In this document: in pieces, positions 23,605 to 35,059 of the stretch
Numbering within the stretch: position 1 is the stretch's first letter
Layout: each line of letters opens with the position of its first letter
Source: Budorcas taxicolor
Taxonomy: Eukaryota > Chordata > Mammalia > Artiodactyla > Bovidae
Direction of reading: 5' to 3'
DNA: 64,000 bases
NCBI RefSeq assembly: GCF_023091745.1
Contig: NC_068915.1
Location: 36,448,001 to 36,512,000, forward strand
Notes under the pieces: generated by a model
What the model was told of the DNA's origin: nothing
The model's database searches: none
Seen by the model: the letters and a program-made list of their open reading frames with translations, nothing else
Translations under genes and position numbers: made by a program

Positions 23605-23760
23605 CATTTAAAAAGTTTATTTCTCACTCCTGTCACAGTCCAATGCAGCTGGAGGAGGATTTATAGGTAGAAATGTCCAAACAGTGATTCAGGTCTCAGG
23701 CTGCTTCCATCTTTCAACTATGTCATCTAAAAGGTGGCTTCTAATCTCAGGAGTGAAAAA
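23605..23760 (-). repeat. Ancient mammalian repeat, family not named
   Basis: AGTTTATTTCTCACTCCTGT, then CAGTCCAATGC and CAGGCTGCTTCCATCTT, matches the same ancient family as 25480-25890. Confidence 0.5.
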
Positions 23761-25035
23761 GAAAAAAAAGTGTGTGCAGAGTTCATAGATATTTAATTGC
23801 CTTAGCAACAGAAGCAACTCTTGTCCCTTCTGCTCACATTCCAGAACTCAGTAACATTTGTGGGAGTCTGTAAATGTAGTTTTCCAGTGTGCCCAGGAAA
23901 AGGAAGATGAACTAGGAATTGATGAGTGCATAACATTGTTCTTTCTACAGCATGCCCTTCTGTTTGCCAAATACATTTTTTTCCCATTTCTCTTACCCTG
24001 CAGAGAACACACTCAGCCCTTCTGCATGGATGAAAATCCAAAGAACCAGCCAGTCATTACAACCAACTCAATCTCCAAAATATCTAGGAGACACATCGAT
24101 GCTCCGTCAGGTCTAGACATGGTTCTCCTTGTTCTGAGACTGTGAAATTAAAAGACAAATTGTCCATCCCTCCACACACATCCATCCCATGTACAAACAG
24201 TACTGTTTGTACTAAACAGTCTCACTCGCACTCCAGGACACACACATACATGTGCACAGAAGTCATGGAGGCACTTTCTGTGAGGAATTGCGTTTCCTTT
24301 TTCTCTCTGAAAGCTGCCTTCACCTTTTAGAATTTCCTCCTTGTCATTACTCCCCTGTTAGTGAGTGCAGTGATTGTATCTTCCTTAAACTACATCTTGC
24401 CTCCTGTTCGTGGAAGTTTGGTGTCTCAGGAATTGTTTTACCTCTTGCACAGCAAAGACTTCTTTAGTTTGGCCTGATATTTTTTTGTAGTAATGGTAGT
24501 GGTTTGTTGATTCTTTTGCTGTGGTGTGAGGCAAGGTTTATAGTAAACTCCCTCCAAATGTAAAAACATGATTAACATCCAATCTGTTTGCTTTCAGTCA
24601 TTTCCATGAGGCAGTTAAAATCCTCAAAGTATGTTGTTTTCTCCTCTGCCTTCAAAGCTCATGGGAATGCCTCCTTAGAAGAAATTAACCAGAATTCTAC
24701 TGACAAGGGATTCTGGGAAATGCCGTTTCCTTTCTTTATACCCCATGCCATACACAGTTGTCTTATAAAATCACATGAAATTATGTTTCAAATAAGTACA
24801 ATGGACTGTCTGCAATTAAGTTGATTCCAACTGACTTTGTGGAAGAAATAGAGGTTAAGTCAAACTTTTGTGTAACAGAAAGAGGGTTTTAGAACAATAA
24901 CAAAAAAGGCACATGTATGAACAAAAACATAATAATTATTAGAGGGATTTGTTTTGGCCAGGTTTGATGACAAGAGGAGAGTGAGATGACTTTAGAAAGA
25001 AACAGATCTTTGGTGTACATGTTACAGAAGCAACT
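23761..25035. other. Unassigned sequence
   Basis: Several open frames of 60-95 codons without homology or splice support. Includes a CA-rich patch at 24160-24260. No gene called. Confidence 0.5.
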
Positions 25036-25039
25036 CTTT

Positions 25040-25475
25040 CACTCAACAGCGGTGTGGCCTGAGGCACATTACAGAAGATTTTACAACCTCAGTATTCTAA
25101 CTTATAAAACATAATAATGTATAATAATCATCTTATAGATGTCACTTTTTGAGTATTTACTGTTTGCTGTTGCTAAGTCACTTTAGTAGTGTCTGACTTC
25201 TTGTGACCCCAATGGGCTGTAGCCTGCCAGGCTTCTCTGTCCATGGGATTCTCCAGGCAAGAATACTGGAGTGGGTTGCCATTTCCTCCTCCGGAGGATC
25301 TTCCCAACCCAGGGATTGAACCAGTGTCTCTTAGTTCTCCTGCATTGGCAGGCAGGTTCTTTACCACTAGAGCCACCTGGGAACTGTTTGCTAGACACTG
25401 TGAAAAATACTTCTGATACTACTTTATTAAACCTTCATGACACTATAAGATAAAAATTACCTTTATCAATCTATA
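25040..25475. repeat. Back-to-back MIR remnants
   Basis: 25040-25150 resembles sense MIR (GGTGTGGCCTGAGGCAC, TATAAAACATAATAATG). 25150-25475 resembles antisense MIR (GAGTATTTACTGTTTGCTAG) and is split by a Bov-tA. Confidence 0.5.
25169..25382 (-). mobile_element. Bov-tA SINE
   Basis: Full-length minus-strand copy with a perfect 10-bp duplication ACTGTTTGCT at 25159-25168 and 25383-25392. Confidence 0.95.
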
Positions 25476-25479
25476 TTGC

Positions 25480-25890
25480 CTAGGTTACACTTCAGTAATA
25501 AAGCAATCCCATAATCCTAGTGGCTTAAAACTACATTTATTTCTTGCTCATGCTACCCGTCCAATTTAGATTGACAGGTGGGCTCTGTTTATTCTGGTTG
25601 CTTGAGGATCTTTTCTGGCAGAGTAACCCATCTCAAATGTGGCCATTGTGGTGCCAGAGGAAAAAGAGTTCTGTGGGATCTTGCATTGACAGTTAAATGC
25701 CTTGCATGCGTGCACGCTAAGTCACAAAGAGTTGTGTCCGACTCTTTGCAATCCCGTGGACTATAGCCTGCCAGTCTCCTCTTTCCTTGACTCAAAACTA
25801 TTTCTTCGCTTCTGGTCATAACTCATTTAACCAGAACTAATCATATTGCATCACCCACCGACAATGAAAACAGGAAATACAACTCTATTA
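25480..25890 (-). repeat. Ancient mammalian repeat, same family as 23605
   Basis: TAGTGGCTTAAAACTACATTTATTTC-type start (25519), GTGGCCATTGTGG (25638) and CCAGAACTAATCATATTGC (25831) keep the order of one ancient repeat in reverse; split by the Bov-A at 25706. Confidence 0.5.
25706..25785 (-). mobile_element. Bov-A/Bov-tA SINE 3' part, 5'-truncated
   Basis: Covers only the SINE 3' end in reverse (GCTAAGTCAC...GTGTCCGACTCTTTGCAATCCC), about 80 bp. Confidence 0.85.
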
Positions 25891-26335
25891 TGTGCTTGGA
25901 AGAAACTTTAACAATACTTACCAATATCTTCATTTTTCTTCTTTCTTTATAGATGAAGGACTTCCCTATAGCTCAGACGGCAAAAAAATCTGCCTGCAAT
26001 GCAGGATACCTGGGTTTGACCCCTGGATCAGAAAAAACTTCTGGAGAAGGGAATGGCAATCCACTCCAGTATTCTTGCCTGGAGAATCCTATGGACAGAG
26101 GAAACTGGCGGGCAGTTGGTGGGATCAAAAAGAGTCAGATACGAGTAAGTGACCAACATTTCTACTACTAGTTTAATAGTACTTACCCATACCTTCATTT
26201 TTCTTCTTTCCTTATACATGAGAAAATGGAAGCTTAAGAGAAGCTAGTTAATTTTCCCAAGGTTGTATGGATAATAAGGGCCAGACATATTTGAACCTAG
26301 AGATCAAACTCTTTACCGTCATAGCGCCTCCCCCA
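25891..26335 (-). repeat. MIR (antisense) split by a SINE with a 49-bp flanking duplication
   Basis: TACATGAGAAAATGGAAGC and CCCAAGGTTGTATGG on the right are reverse MIR core. The segment 25908-25956 is repeated at 26173-26221 on the other side of the SINE. Confidence 0.7.
25957..26172 (+). mobile_element. Bov-tA SINE
   Basis: Head AGGACTTCCCTATAGCTCAG, B-box-like GGGTTTGACCCC, Bov-A body. Flanked by copies of a 49-bp sequence (six mismatches), far longer than usual target duplications. Confidence 0.9.
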
Positions 26336-27494
26336 TTTCTGGAGTCCTACATGGCGTATTGCATTTTTCTGCCTCCATGGCACAGAAGTTGCGAGAATTA
26401 AAGTGTTCTAAGTAATTGATGTACTGCCTAAGACATGGAGTGAGCATGCAGGGCCTTGTGGTTATCTTTCTTCTTCATTTTTTAAAAATTTCTTTACCCA
26501 TAACTTCGAGTCCTGCTTAAGTGCAAAAGCTCTGAACTGTTTTTGTAGTGACTTTATTTTCTCCAGGATGACAGCAGCTCTTCTCAGTTATCCACATTGG
26601 ACATGTCTTGTGTGTAAAGGTGTCCTGTTGCGTGTGACTTCATATTCTCATCACCCATTCTGAAAACCATTCTATATGTCAACTAAACTTTTAGGATACA
26701 GGACTTTCTCAGACTGTCCTACTGAACTCTCAATGTAATAAGATAATTCTCAATGTAAAGATAGGCTTTAGAGGGGTATCCTAGGAATCCAACAACCTTA
26801 CCAATACTGTGGATATTGCTATGGAAGATTATAGGTTAAGTTGCATATTAGGCCACAAAGTTTGGACTCTTTCCTCAATGTGATAAATATTTATTTACTG
26901 TTTCACATTATCAGATGCAGATGTAAAATGTACTTGTTTGTTAAGGCCTCTCATACCCAGAATTTATAGGCATTGAATAACTATAAATGCTAAAGAAGTT
27001 TCTTAAATCCATCACTAAATAGTACCTCAGTTCTTATAATCCTGTCATTAGCTTTACCTAGTTATTATATTGAAAAATCAATATTGAATGTTTGTTTGCT
27101 TTGCCTCTTAAAATTTTAATGGAATGAATATTAAATAAGAGAACAAAATTCTAGATGTGAAATGTACCTCAACTCCTTTAAACTGATGAATTGAAGCAAC
27201 TTTACTTCCTATTTTGATATATATGGTACCTTGGAAATAAAATGAATTACTCTTCTGCCCACAAAAAAAAGAAAAATTACTGATGTAGTGATAGTGATAC
27301 TAGTACAGAGCTTTCTATTTCCAAATCAAATAGGTTACTGGTTTCATAAACAATCTTTTTATGGGAAGAGAACTTTTCTTAAAAGTTCCACATTGCATCA
27401 CCTAAAATATATCTCCATCCCGCAGAGAGAGGGTCAGGAAATGTTCGAAAAGAAAAAAAAATGTCTACTCAACTAAGTAAACTTAAAATGAGTA
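26336..27494. other. Unassigned sequence
   Basis: No gene or clear repeat recognised; AT-rich. Confidence 0.5.
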
Positions 27495-27690
27495 CCACTG
27501 TTGGACTCACTGGGAGGGAACACGTTAAGGGAGGGATGCAACTAGGGAGTAAGATTCGAGTGAAAGCAGAGGTGAACTGAAGAGGACCTTGAATAGGAGA
27601 TGGCACTCATAAATTTAACCTTATTAAACAAAGTGGGGAGCCACTGAAGATTTCTTTTGTTAATTTCATTATAAAAGGAAAATTACATTG
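27495..27690 (-). repeat. L2-like internal fragment
   Basis: GGACCTTGAATAGGAGATGG and TGGGGAGCCACTGAAGATTT resemble the reverse-complemented L2 interior. Confidence 0.55.
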
Positions 27691-27719
27691 AAAAAGACAG
27701 TAAAGGAAAATAGCAAAAA

Positions 27720-28630
27720 TCTAGCTCTTCCCTTTCTACTTCTATTAATATAATCACTATTAGAATTTTAGTAAATAATTTTTGCCTCTTTTCTTACATA
27801 TATGTGAATGGATTTGAAAAATATATAAGCAATTTTATTTTCTACTATTTTCCCTTAATATATTTTATAACCATTTTCTTTGTTAGTACAGACTTCATAA
27901 TAACAGTGATAATCATTCTCACATTATTGTATTTCAGGTTTTCGGTGATTATAAATACTGTGAGTTAAACACTTTCCAGCACAAAGTTTATTTCTTAGCA
28001 AGAATTATGTCTTCAGGATAGATTGGTAAACGTGGATTTACCAGTTCAAAAGATAAAAATATTTTTATGGCCCTTAAAACCTATTGCTAAGTTAAATTTT
28101 TACTAAAGAGTTATAAAAATTTACACAGCCACTGGAAAATATGAGAGTGCCAATTGCATACATCCTCATCAGCATTAGGTATTATGACTTGGTTTTTGTC
28201 TATGAGCCGAAAGGACTAAAACTGAGACTTTGTTCTAAATTGCTTACTTCATATATTGCTAATGAAATTCCATGTATTTCCGCTTGTGTGCATGCCAAGT
28301 GGCTTCAGTCATGTATGACTGTTTGCGATGCTGTGGACTGTAGCTTGACAAGCTCCTCTGTCCATGAGATTCTTCAGGCAAGAACACTGGAGTGGATTGC
28401 CACGGCCTCCTCCAGTGGATCTTCTTGACCCAGGGATCGAACTTGTGTCTGTTATGTCTGCTGCATTGGCAGATGGCTACTTCACCACTAGTGCCACCTG
28501 GGAATCCCATATTTCTGTATACAGGCTTACTGTTGTTTACATTTCCTCTTTTGGTATCTTTCATTTCAACGTACTTATCCATTTAGCTCTCAGTTGCAAT
28601 CTTAGTGTCTTTCTTAAGAAGCTCTGAGAA
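27720..28630 (-). repeat. Old L1 3' end (antisense), split by a SINE
   Basis: ATTTACACAGCCACTGG (28120) followed by TGCATACATCCTCATCAGC resembles the reverse L1M 3' region; quite diverged. Confidence 0.5.
28283..28509 (-). mobile_element. Bov-tA SINE
   Basis: Minus-strand copy, from GCATGCCAAGTGGCTTCAG (tail) to GTGCCACCTGGGAATCCC (head). Weak duplication around TATTTC on each side. Confidence 0.9.
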
Positions 28631-29269
28631 TTAATTGTATATTAAAAATACTAGCAGTGAATGTTTGTGATAAAAGAAGTGAGGGGACCAGACATAAGTG
28701 TATATTAAGATGAATCTGCATATGGTCTACTGAGTAGATTTTAGAACAGAATCATCAGTGAGAAAAATTCTGTATTATTTTTTTTAATGATGCGGGTCTG
28801 ACACTAGGCAGAGTTGTTTTTTATTCTCTCATTTCATTCATATTACAGTATGATAATGCTATACTTTTCAAACTATTTTCCCCTTTAAATGTTTATCATT
28901 ACAGTAAATTTCCATGACATAAATGTTACTTGTTCTTAGGGAAGAAAGAAGCATAGAGAAATAGTTTCTTTAGATCACAAGCTCAGGATGGAAGCAAAAA
29001 TTTATACTGCCAAAGTCTCAGTTTAATCTTGAGTTCTGAAAATTGGCAGAATCAGAGAGAATGTAAATGCATGAATTATGCATATTATTGCAAGTAGTTC
29101 TATTTTATCTTGGCCCATAGTGATTTTGCTTACGTATTCTGAATTTTGCTCACCTTCTGAGGTTAGTCCTTTTGGTCATTTCATGCTGAGTCATGTCTAT
29201 TTTGATTATTGCTTCTCTTTGTCTTTACCAGACATTTAGCCTCTATTGTTTTGCCTTGCATCATTTACT
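28631..29269. other. Unassigned sequence
   Basis: AT-rich, no gene or repeat recognised. Confidence 0.5.
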
Positions 29270-29769
29270 TGTTTCTTTAAAATAATAATTGTCTATATTA
29301 TGACAGGCACTGAACTAGAAGATAAGCCTTTAGATTTTAAACTTGGTAGTGGAGTTTTCAATCCAGTGAGGAACAGAGACTAACTCTCAAATATTTAGTT
29401 GCAAATTAAATGACTTACTAAGAAGGAAAATAGCCTGCACTGACAGCCTGTAGCTGTTTTAAAGGGATGCATCCAGAGAAGAACTCTTAAAGGAGGTTAC
29501 ATTTCTTCTGAGACCAAGTAGGAGTGAAAGCAGGTGAGGAAGGAACGGAGGAAGGAACGGAGGTTGGGGGTAGAGAATTTTTAAACATTGTAGCAACATG
29601 TGGCAAGGAAGGAGCTGGGGGAGACAACTGAGCCAAGGCTGCTTGAGCGGAGGCTGCAGGCCACTGAGAGCAACCGGGAGCACCTTCACCTGAGGCTGAA
29701 GAAGGGTTTTGTAGGCTGTTGAGAATTGGGGCATTTTGCCAAGACAAAATGAGAAACCACTGGACAGTG

Positions 29770-30045
29770 ACAGTAGCTCGGGCGTGTCTGACCCCATGAG
29801 CTGTCGCCTGCCAGGCTCCTCTGTCCACGGAGTTCTCCAAGCAAGAATGCTGGAGTGGGTTGCCCTCTGTCCACGGAGTTCTCCAAGCAAGAATGCTGGA
29901 GTGGGTTGCCCTCTGTCCACGGAGTTCTCCAAGCAAGAATGCTGGAGTGGGTTGCCGTTTCCTGCTCCAGGGGATCATCCTGACCCAGGGATTGAACCTG
30001 GGTCTCCCACATTGCAGGCAGATTCTTCACTATCTGAGTCACAAG
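29770..30045 (-). mobile_element. Bov-tA SINE with internal 3 x 46-bp expansion
   Basis: Minus-strand SINE whose body segment (from CTCTGTCCACGG to GAGTGGGTTGCC) occurs three times in perfect tandem before the normal remainder of the head. Confidence 0.95.
29819..29956. repeat. Perfect tandem repeat, 3 copies x 46 bp
   Basis: Copies at 29819-29864, 29865-29910 and 29911-29956 are identical by eye. Because 46 is not a multiple of 3, the repeat is read in all frames and inflates open frames here. Confidence 0.97.
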
Positions 30046-31170
30046 AGAAGCTTTAGATAAAGAAAACTGCAACAATATTTATGTTTAGAAAATATAAATC
30101 TGGTTCCTATGTGGTGAATAAAGTCAGGAGAGAGCAAAAATGAAAGTAGGAAAATCAGTCGGGCAGCAGTTGCAGTTATTGGAGCCTGGAATGGCTAGAG
30201 ATGAGGAAGGCGGACTTACCTGGGATCTTTCTTAATGACCTAACTAGAACTGGGGGATGGATTTGGTGTCAGAAGTGAAGGAAAGGCAATTGGCGAAGAT
30301 GGCTCTCAAGTCCCTGGTCTGGGGCGCCAGCTGCCTGGAGACCACGTACCTGGCGGTTTGAACCCCAGACCTGCTGCATGCTCTGCCAGCTTTCTGCTCT
30401 AGCGTCTCAAGCTTCCCGATAGGTCATGGTTGGGTATAGGTTTGGCGCTCAGGAGAGGTCTGAACAAAGGTGCAAGATGAAGATTCATTAGCGTAGTTTT
30501 GGAATATGGTGCATGCATGAGGTGTCAAAAGCTTCCCTCTATAATAATATGAAAACTAAGGAAAGCCTAGTGTGCTCAATTTAAAAATTTATTCTTCGCT
30601 GAAAATGTCAGCACTGCTCTGCCTGTGGTACCGAGTAACCAGGATAGAACTTGGATTGTAAGAGGGTGTGTTGAGCAGAGGCAACGGCACGTACAAAGGG
30701 AAGGAGAGAGCATGCCTGTTTATAGTCTTGCAGTTTAGAGGATATAGTATGTCTAGGGAAGTGGCGAGAGATGGACGTGCAGAAATAGTTTGCTGCAATT
30801 TATATGATGTCAGAGAGTTTGGATTATAGACTATAGGAAGCAGAACGCCATAGAACAGTTTTGTCAGGGAATAGATCAGGTCAACAGAGAGAGAGAATTA
30901 AAAAGGAGGAGACTCATGAGGAAGCTACAGTCCAAATGAGAACTGGGAAGGGCCTGACTCATGTGATAGGTAGGGAAGGAAAGTAAATAGATAAAAAGCC
31001 TCAGGACTTGGTACAAGGCAAGGAAACAGAGGAATACCTTCCAGACGGACATTTTCTTCCAGATGGACATTTCAAATGGACATTTTCTGCCTTAATCAAG
31101 GTGAGAACTGAAAGAAAAGGAGCTTACTTGAGGGCTGGGAAGCTGATGAGTTTAGTTTGGGTCTTGTAGA

Positions 31171-31984
31171 GTTGTGGCTATTTGGGGGAAACTGTAGAGG
31201 GGTTCTCTCATAAAATGCTAAGACTAACAAAAACATGTTTTGACTGAACATTCATACAGGCTTTGACAGGGCAGATACAAGCATAACATCATGCTTATTG
31301 ATTAGGCCTTAGCAAAAAATTAAAAGACTGCCTGTGAATTATTTTTTCAAGATCAGGAAATGGAGACAAGACAACCAATTTGGTGTTGGCATTTTAACAT
31401 ACCTGGCAAAATCTATCTTACCTTCTATGTTTGGAAATTTTGAAGTGATTCTTGGTACGATAAAATGTAATTATATTCCCTAAAGTTTCAAAAAGTTGGT
31501 TTTTCAGAAAATCTCCATTATGTGTTGTCCATTGAGACATCAGTTTTCTTTTCTGTTAACTGTTATGGTTTGTTTTTCACCTATAGACCCATAATATTGA
31601 TGGGTACAGATTAGTAGGTAGCTTATTTTGTTTTTAACATTTTGTCTCATCTACTTTCTCCTTTTTGGAAATAATTTTCATACATCATGTTTTCAACGTA
31701 TATCTCATAAAAACCAAGGACATCTTAATTCCATTATTGCACTGAAGAAACATAGCATTGATAAAATAAATATAGGATAATTTTTAGTCCTTCAAATTTC
31801 TTCTGTGGTACCCCAGATGACTTTAAAGGCCACTACCTGATCAAGGAGCCAGCATTGAGTTTATTGTCATATATAGTGTTAGATCCCTTTAATCTAGAAC
31901 AGTCATCCTGCCTTTTTTTTTTTCTTTCATGATATTGGCATTTTTGAAATTTTTGAAAGACTCTTGAACAGTTGTCATGGGACA
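31171..31984. other. Unassigned sequence
   Basis: No gene; possible further L2 remains at the left. A T-run at 31914-31924. Confidence 0.5.
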
Positions 31985-32170
31985 GAACAAAGGTGGGCAA
32001 ACCAGTTCTTTGGTCAAGACCCACCACTTGTTTTTGTAAATAAAGTTGGATTGAACACAGCCACACCAGTTCACACAACAGAAAGGTGCATAGCTGCAAC
32101 AGAGACTTTATAGCCTGCAAAGCCTAACATGTTTACTATCTGGGCCTGTACAGAAAACGTTTGCCAAGTG
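31985..32170. repeat. Ancient nonautonomous DNA transposon (hAT/MER type)
   Basis: TTTTTGTAAATAAAGTTGGA, ACACAGCCACACCAGTTCAC and TTTACTATCTGGGCCTGTAC follow the order of a well-known mammalian MER repeat of hAT type. I am not certain of the exact name. Confidence 0.6.
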
Positions 32171-32430
32171 TTATTGCGGAATGTCCCGTAGTTTAGTTTT
32201 ATCTCGGTTTCTTCTTCTAGATCGAGGGTAACCTTTTGGTTGTGTGCTCTCCACTGTGTACCAGAAGCATAGAATGTCTCTTTCGTTATTTGGTGCTGTT
32301 TGATCACTTGGTTTAGGTGGTGTCTTGCCAGATCTCAAGCTAATCTGCCAGTTTCATGGTTGCTACTAGGAGACATGAGACTCCTAAGTTTGAGATGAAG
32401 GACACCTTCTTATTCCCTGCAGCAGCGATG

Positions 32431-32640
32431 TTGTTATTGTTCAGTCACCAAGTCTTGTCCAACTCTTTGTGACCCCATATACTGCAGCACGCTTACCTTC
32501 CTTGTTTTTCACTATCTGACAGAGTTTGCTCAAACTCACGTCCATTGAGTCCAATGATGCCATCCAACCATCTCATCCTCTGTCACCCCCTTCCCCTCCT
32601 ACCCTTAATCTTTCCCAACATCAGGGCCTCTTCCAATGAG
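32431..32640 (-). mobile_element. Older BovB 3' end (about 210 bp)
   Basis: Begins TTATTGTTCAGTCACCAAG, a diverged tail variant; 5' end at TCTTCCAATGAG. More mutated than other BovB copies here. Confidence 0.9.
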
Positions 32641-33529
32641 AATAGCCAGCATTTTTTTATGCTGTTTACCCAAACTCCAATTCCCACACAGTGATATGAA
32701 GAGGTTCAGAGGGATGATACCTTAGCAGTCAACTGTGTTACCAGAGAGGTGTTCTGAATTTAGGGAACCTGACTCTTTTATAACAGGAAGTAAACATGAC
32801 TGCCCTTTACTCCAGAGGGAAAAGCTATCTCTGACTTCCAAGGCTTTAAGGAAACCAGCTTTTGCTCCAGATGCAAAATCTATCTAATCTTCCAAGACTG
32901 TTCATTATACAGACACCTTGAAAAGACAGTTTAGAACAAAGGCAGTCAGTGCTTTTGTTTAAGACATGCAGGAACATGAGACACCTATAGAGAATTCTCT
33001 CCTTGCATTACTCCGTTCACTGAAATGAGAGAGAACCTTTTGTTGTAGCATTCCCAGGAAAATTCCTGAGGTTCACCGTCATAAATTACTGTGGCTGGAA
33101 AATAGGAATATACTAATTGACTCAGTCTAGGTCACATGATTCACCCCAAGCCAGGAGAGAAGTCACCTTCTTGGGAACCCCATGGCACACCAATAGAAAC
33201 TGGGGACATTGGCAGAGGAGAAACGGGGATATGAGCATTGTAGAGGCAACCCCAAATTACTCATTCCACATACTCTACTGAATATCACAGTTAAAATGTG
33301 AAAAAGATATGAATGTAATCTGGGGCATTTTATTATCGGCAAAGGTTAGTGTCTGAAGGAGTTTTGGCCCAACACTGTTTATCACCCAAGTCTTTCTTCC
33401 GCCACTGTAGCTGGAATAAGTATTATAAAATGCTTTGTTCAACACTGTGTACTGAATAATAGTCAGACCCTTTAGCACAGTACACATGCCTTTAGCAGTG
33501 TGACTTCAACACAGTCCTTCAGCCTCAGC
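32641..33529. other. Unassigned sequence
   Basis: No gene or repeat recognised. Confidence 0.5.
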
Positions 33530-34200
33530 TCTTGCCCCCACTTCTTTGTATGTGCTCCATGCCCAGGCATTTCAGGTTCCTAGTTTTGTACCATTGTTCC
33601 TGTTCCTATTACCCTGTGAAAGGCCTTCTCTCCTCACCACTATCTGCCTGATTGTGTGCCCTGTATATACTCTCAAATAATATTGTATATATTATACATC
33701 CTTTATAGCTCACTTGGTAAAAAAAATCCGCCTGCAATGCAGGAGACCCCGGTTCAATTCATGGGTCAGAAAGATCTGCTGGAAAAGGGATAGGCTACCC
33801 ACTCCAGTATTCTCGGGCTGCCCTTGTGACTCAGCTGGTAAAGAATCCGCCTGCAATGTGGGAAACCTGGATTCGATCCCTGGTTTGGGAAGATCCCCTG
33901 GAGAAGGGAAAAGCTACCCACTCCATTATGCTGGCCTGGAGAATTCCATGGACTATATATAGTTCATGGGGTTGCAAAGAGTCGGACACGACTGAGCGAC
34001 CTTCACTTCACTTCACTTCACTTCACACAATTTTTTCTAACGTTTATCATAGTTCATATGTATATATTCATGCAGTTATGTGATTAGCATTTGTCTTTCC
34101 TACTATACCACAAGCTCCAGGGTGCAGAAATAGGTCTGATTTATTCCCCCTCAACTTACAGGTGGTAAGTTGCTCAGTAAATATCTGTGACTATTGTATG
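33530..34200 (+). repeat. L2 3' end, sense, split by a dimeric SINE
   Basis: ACCACAAGCTCCAGGGTGCAG and CAGTAAATATCTGTGACTAT near 34108-34195 fit the L2 3' terminus on the + strand; the left part is weak. Confidence 0.6.
33705..34027 (+). mobile_element. Dimeric Bov-tA SINE
   Basis: Two tRNA-like heads: the first near 33705-33815, the second from CGGGCTGCCCTTGTGACTC (33815). Junction CCAGTATTCTCGGGCTGCCC equals that of the copy at 4919. Ends in five CTTCA units (34001-34025). Confidence 0.95.
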
Positions 34201-34209
34201 TATTTAAAA

Positions 34210-34510
34210 ACATAAGAGGCAGGGTGGCATAATAGTTAAGATTGCTGGCTCCTTTTTAAGACTGCCAGAAATTCAAATCCTAGATTCTTCGCTTTGTTAG
34301 CAAGGTGACCTTGCTAATGAATCTTAGCAAGTTTAAGTTCTCTGTATCTCAGTTCTCACCTTGATAACTTGAGAATAACCATACCTAACGCATAGGGTTG
34401 TTTTTTAGTTTAAAAGGGGAACTATACATGCAGTGCTGAAATATTATGCCTCCTAGTCAGTAAACATAGCAGTTAGCTCTTACTGCAGTTATGCTCATTA
34501 CTGGAGGTAG
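34210..34510 (+). repeat. MIR SINE
   Basis: GGGTGGCATAATAGTTAAG, AAATTCAAATCCTAG and AGGGTTGTTTTTTAG follow the MIR order. Confidence 0.8.
34297..34317. repeat. Perfect 10-bp-arm palindrome in MIR
   Basis: TTAGCAAGGT and ACCTTGCTAA flank a single G at 34307. It contains a TGACCTTG nuclear-receptor-like half site; function unproven. Confidence 0.9.
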
Positions 34511-34569
34511 GAGTCTGTGTGTCTGTCTCCCTGCTCAATACTCCACTTCTTCAAGACAGCAGCCAGCAT

Positions 34570-34645
34570 CACTAATGACGCCAGGACTTAGCCCGAGGCC
34601 CAGCATGTTGTAATTGTTCAATAAACACTCACTGAATTGCATTGT
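34570..34645 (+). repeat. L2/MIR-type tail
   Basis: GAGGCCCAGCATGTTG then TTCAATAAACACTCACTGAA matches the generic 3' end of L2. Confidence 0.6.
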
Positions 34646-34744
34646 TGTCAAATTTGAAGAATGCTATCTGAGATTAAATCACTAGGTTAATTTGGTAATA
34701 GTGACATGTTGTCCCAAGTCCTGCAGTCCTTTCTTATATCTGGT

Positions 34745-34965
34745 AATTGTTAAAATTAATAGCTCTCACTGCTCTCATTTATTATGTGCTTATTCTGTTC
34801 TCAGCGCTAATGGAATGCGAATTATCTCATTTAATTTCCATCACGTCTTAGGAGGTGTAGGTTTTCGATTATACAGATGAGGCAGTGCAGCTTTGGAAAG
34901 TAGACTTACCCCAAATCATGCAGCCAGCAGCAGGAAGAAATATGTAGAATTCAAAGCCAGTTTCT
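34745..34965 (-). repeat. MIR SINE (antisense)
   Basis: TTATTATGTGCTTATTCTG, ATTATACAGATGAGGCAGTG and CAAATCATGCAGCCAGC match the reverse MIR. Confidence 0.8.
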
Positions 34966-35059
34966 TCCCCAGAAATGAATATGATGTAAAAGAAAATACT
35001 TATATTTATGACAATGAAAATGGTGTATAATGTATTGAGAATAGGTATTTTACTAAAAC

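Larger units (their letters stand above)
29270..31170 (-). repeat. L2 LINE remains (probably two copies), split by a SINE
   Basis: 3'-end words near 29300, internal words near 29480-29700, then a more 5' part at 30120-30370 (GCTCTCAAGTCCCTGGTCTG). 30590-31170 looks like a second internal stretch (CAGAGGCAACGGCACGTAC). Confidence 0.65.

Noticed and set aside
23858..24145. 95-codon frame with an acceptor-like CCCTGCAG at 24002 as an exon
   Set aside because: No matching donor in phase and no protein-like pattern.
29459..30075. Several overlapping long frames with repeated protein words
   Set aside because: The protein repeats are the 46-bp tandem repeat in a SINE, read in three frames because 46 is not divisible by 3.
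30306..30370. ATG-initiated GC-rich stretch near 30306 as a small gene
   Set aside because: The context matches the reversed L2 interior and the frame stops after about 20 codons.
33705..33790. tRNA gene (A-box and B-box present)
   Set aside because: It is the tRNA-Glu-derived SINE head; no cloverleaf with intact acceptor stem, and SINE body follows directly.
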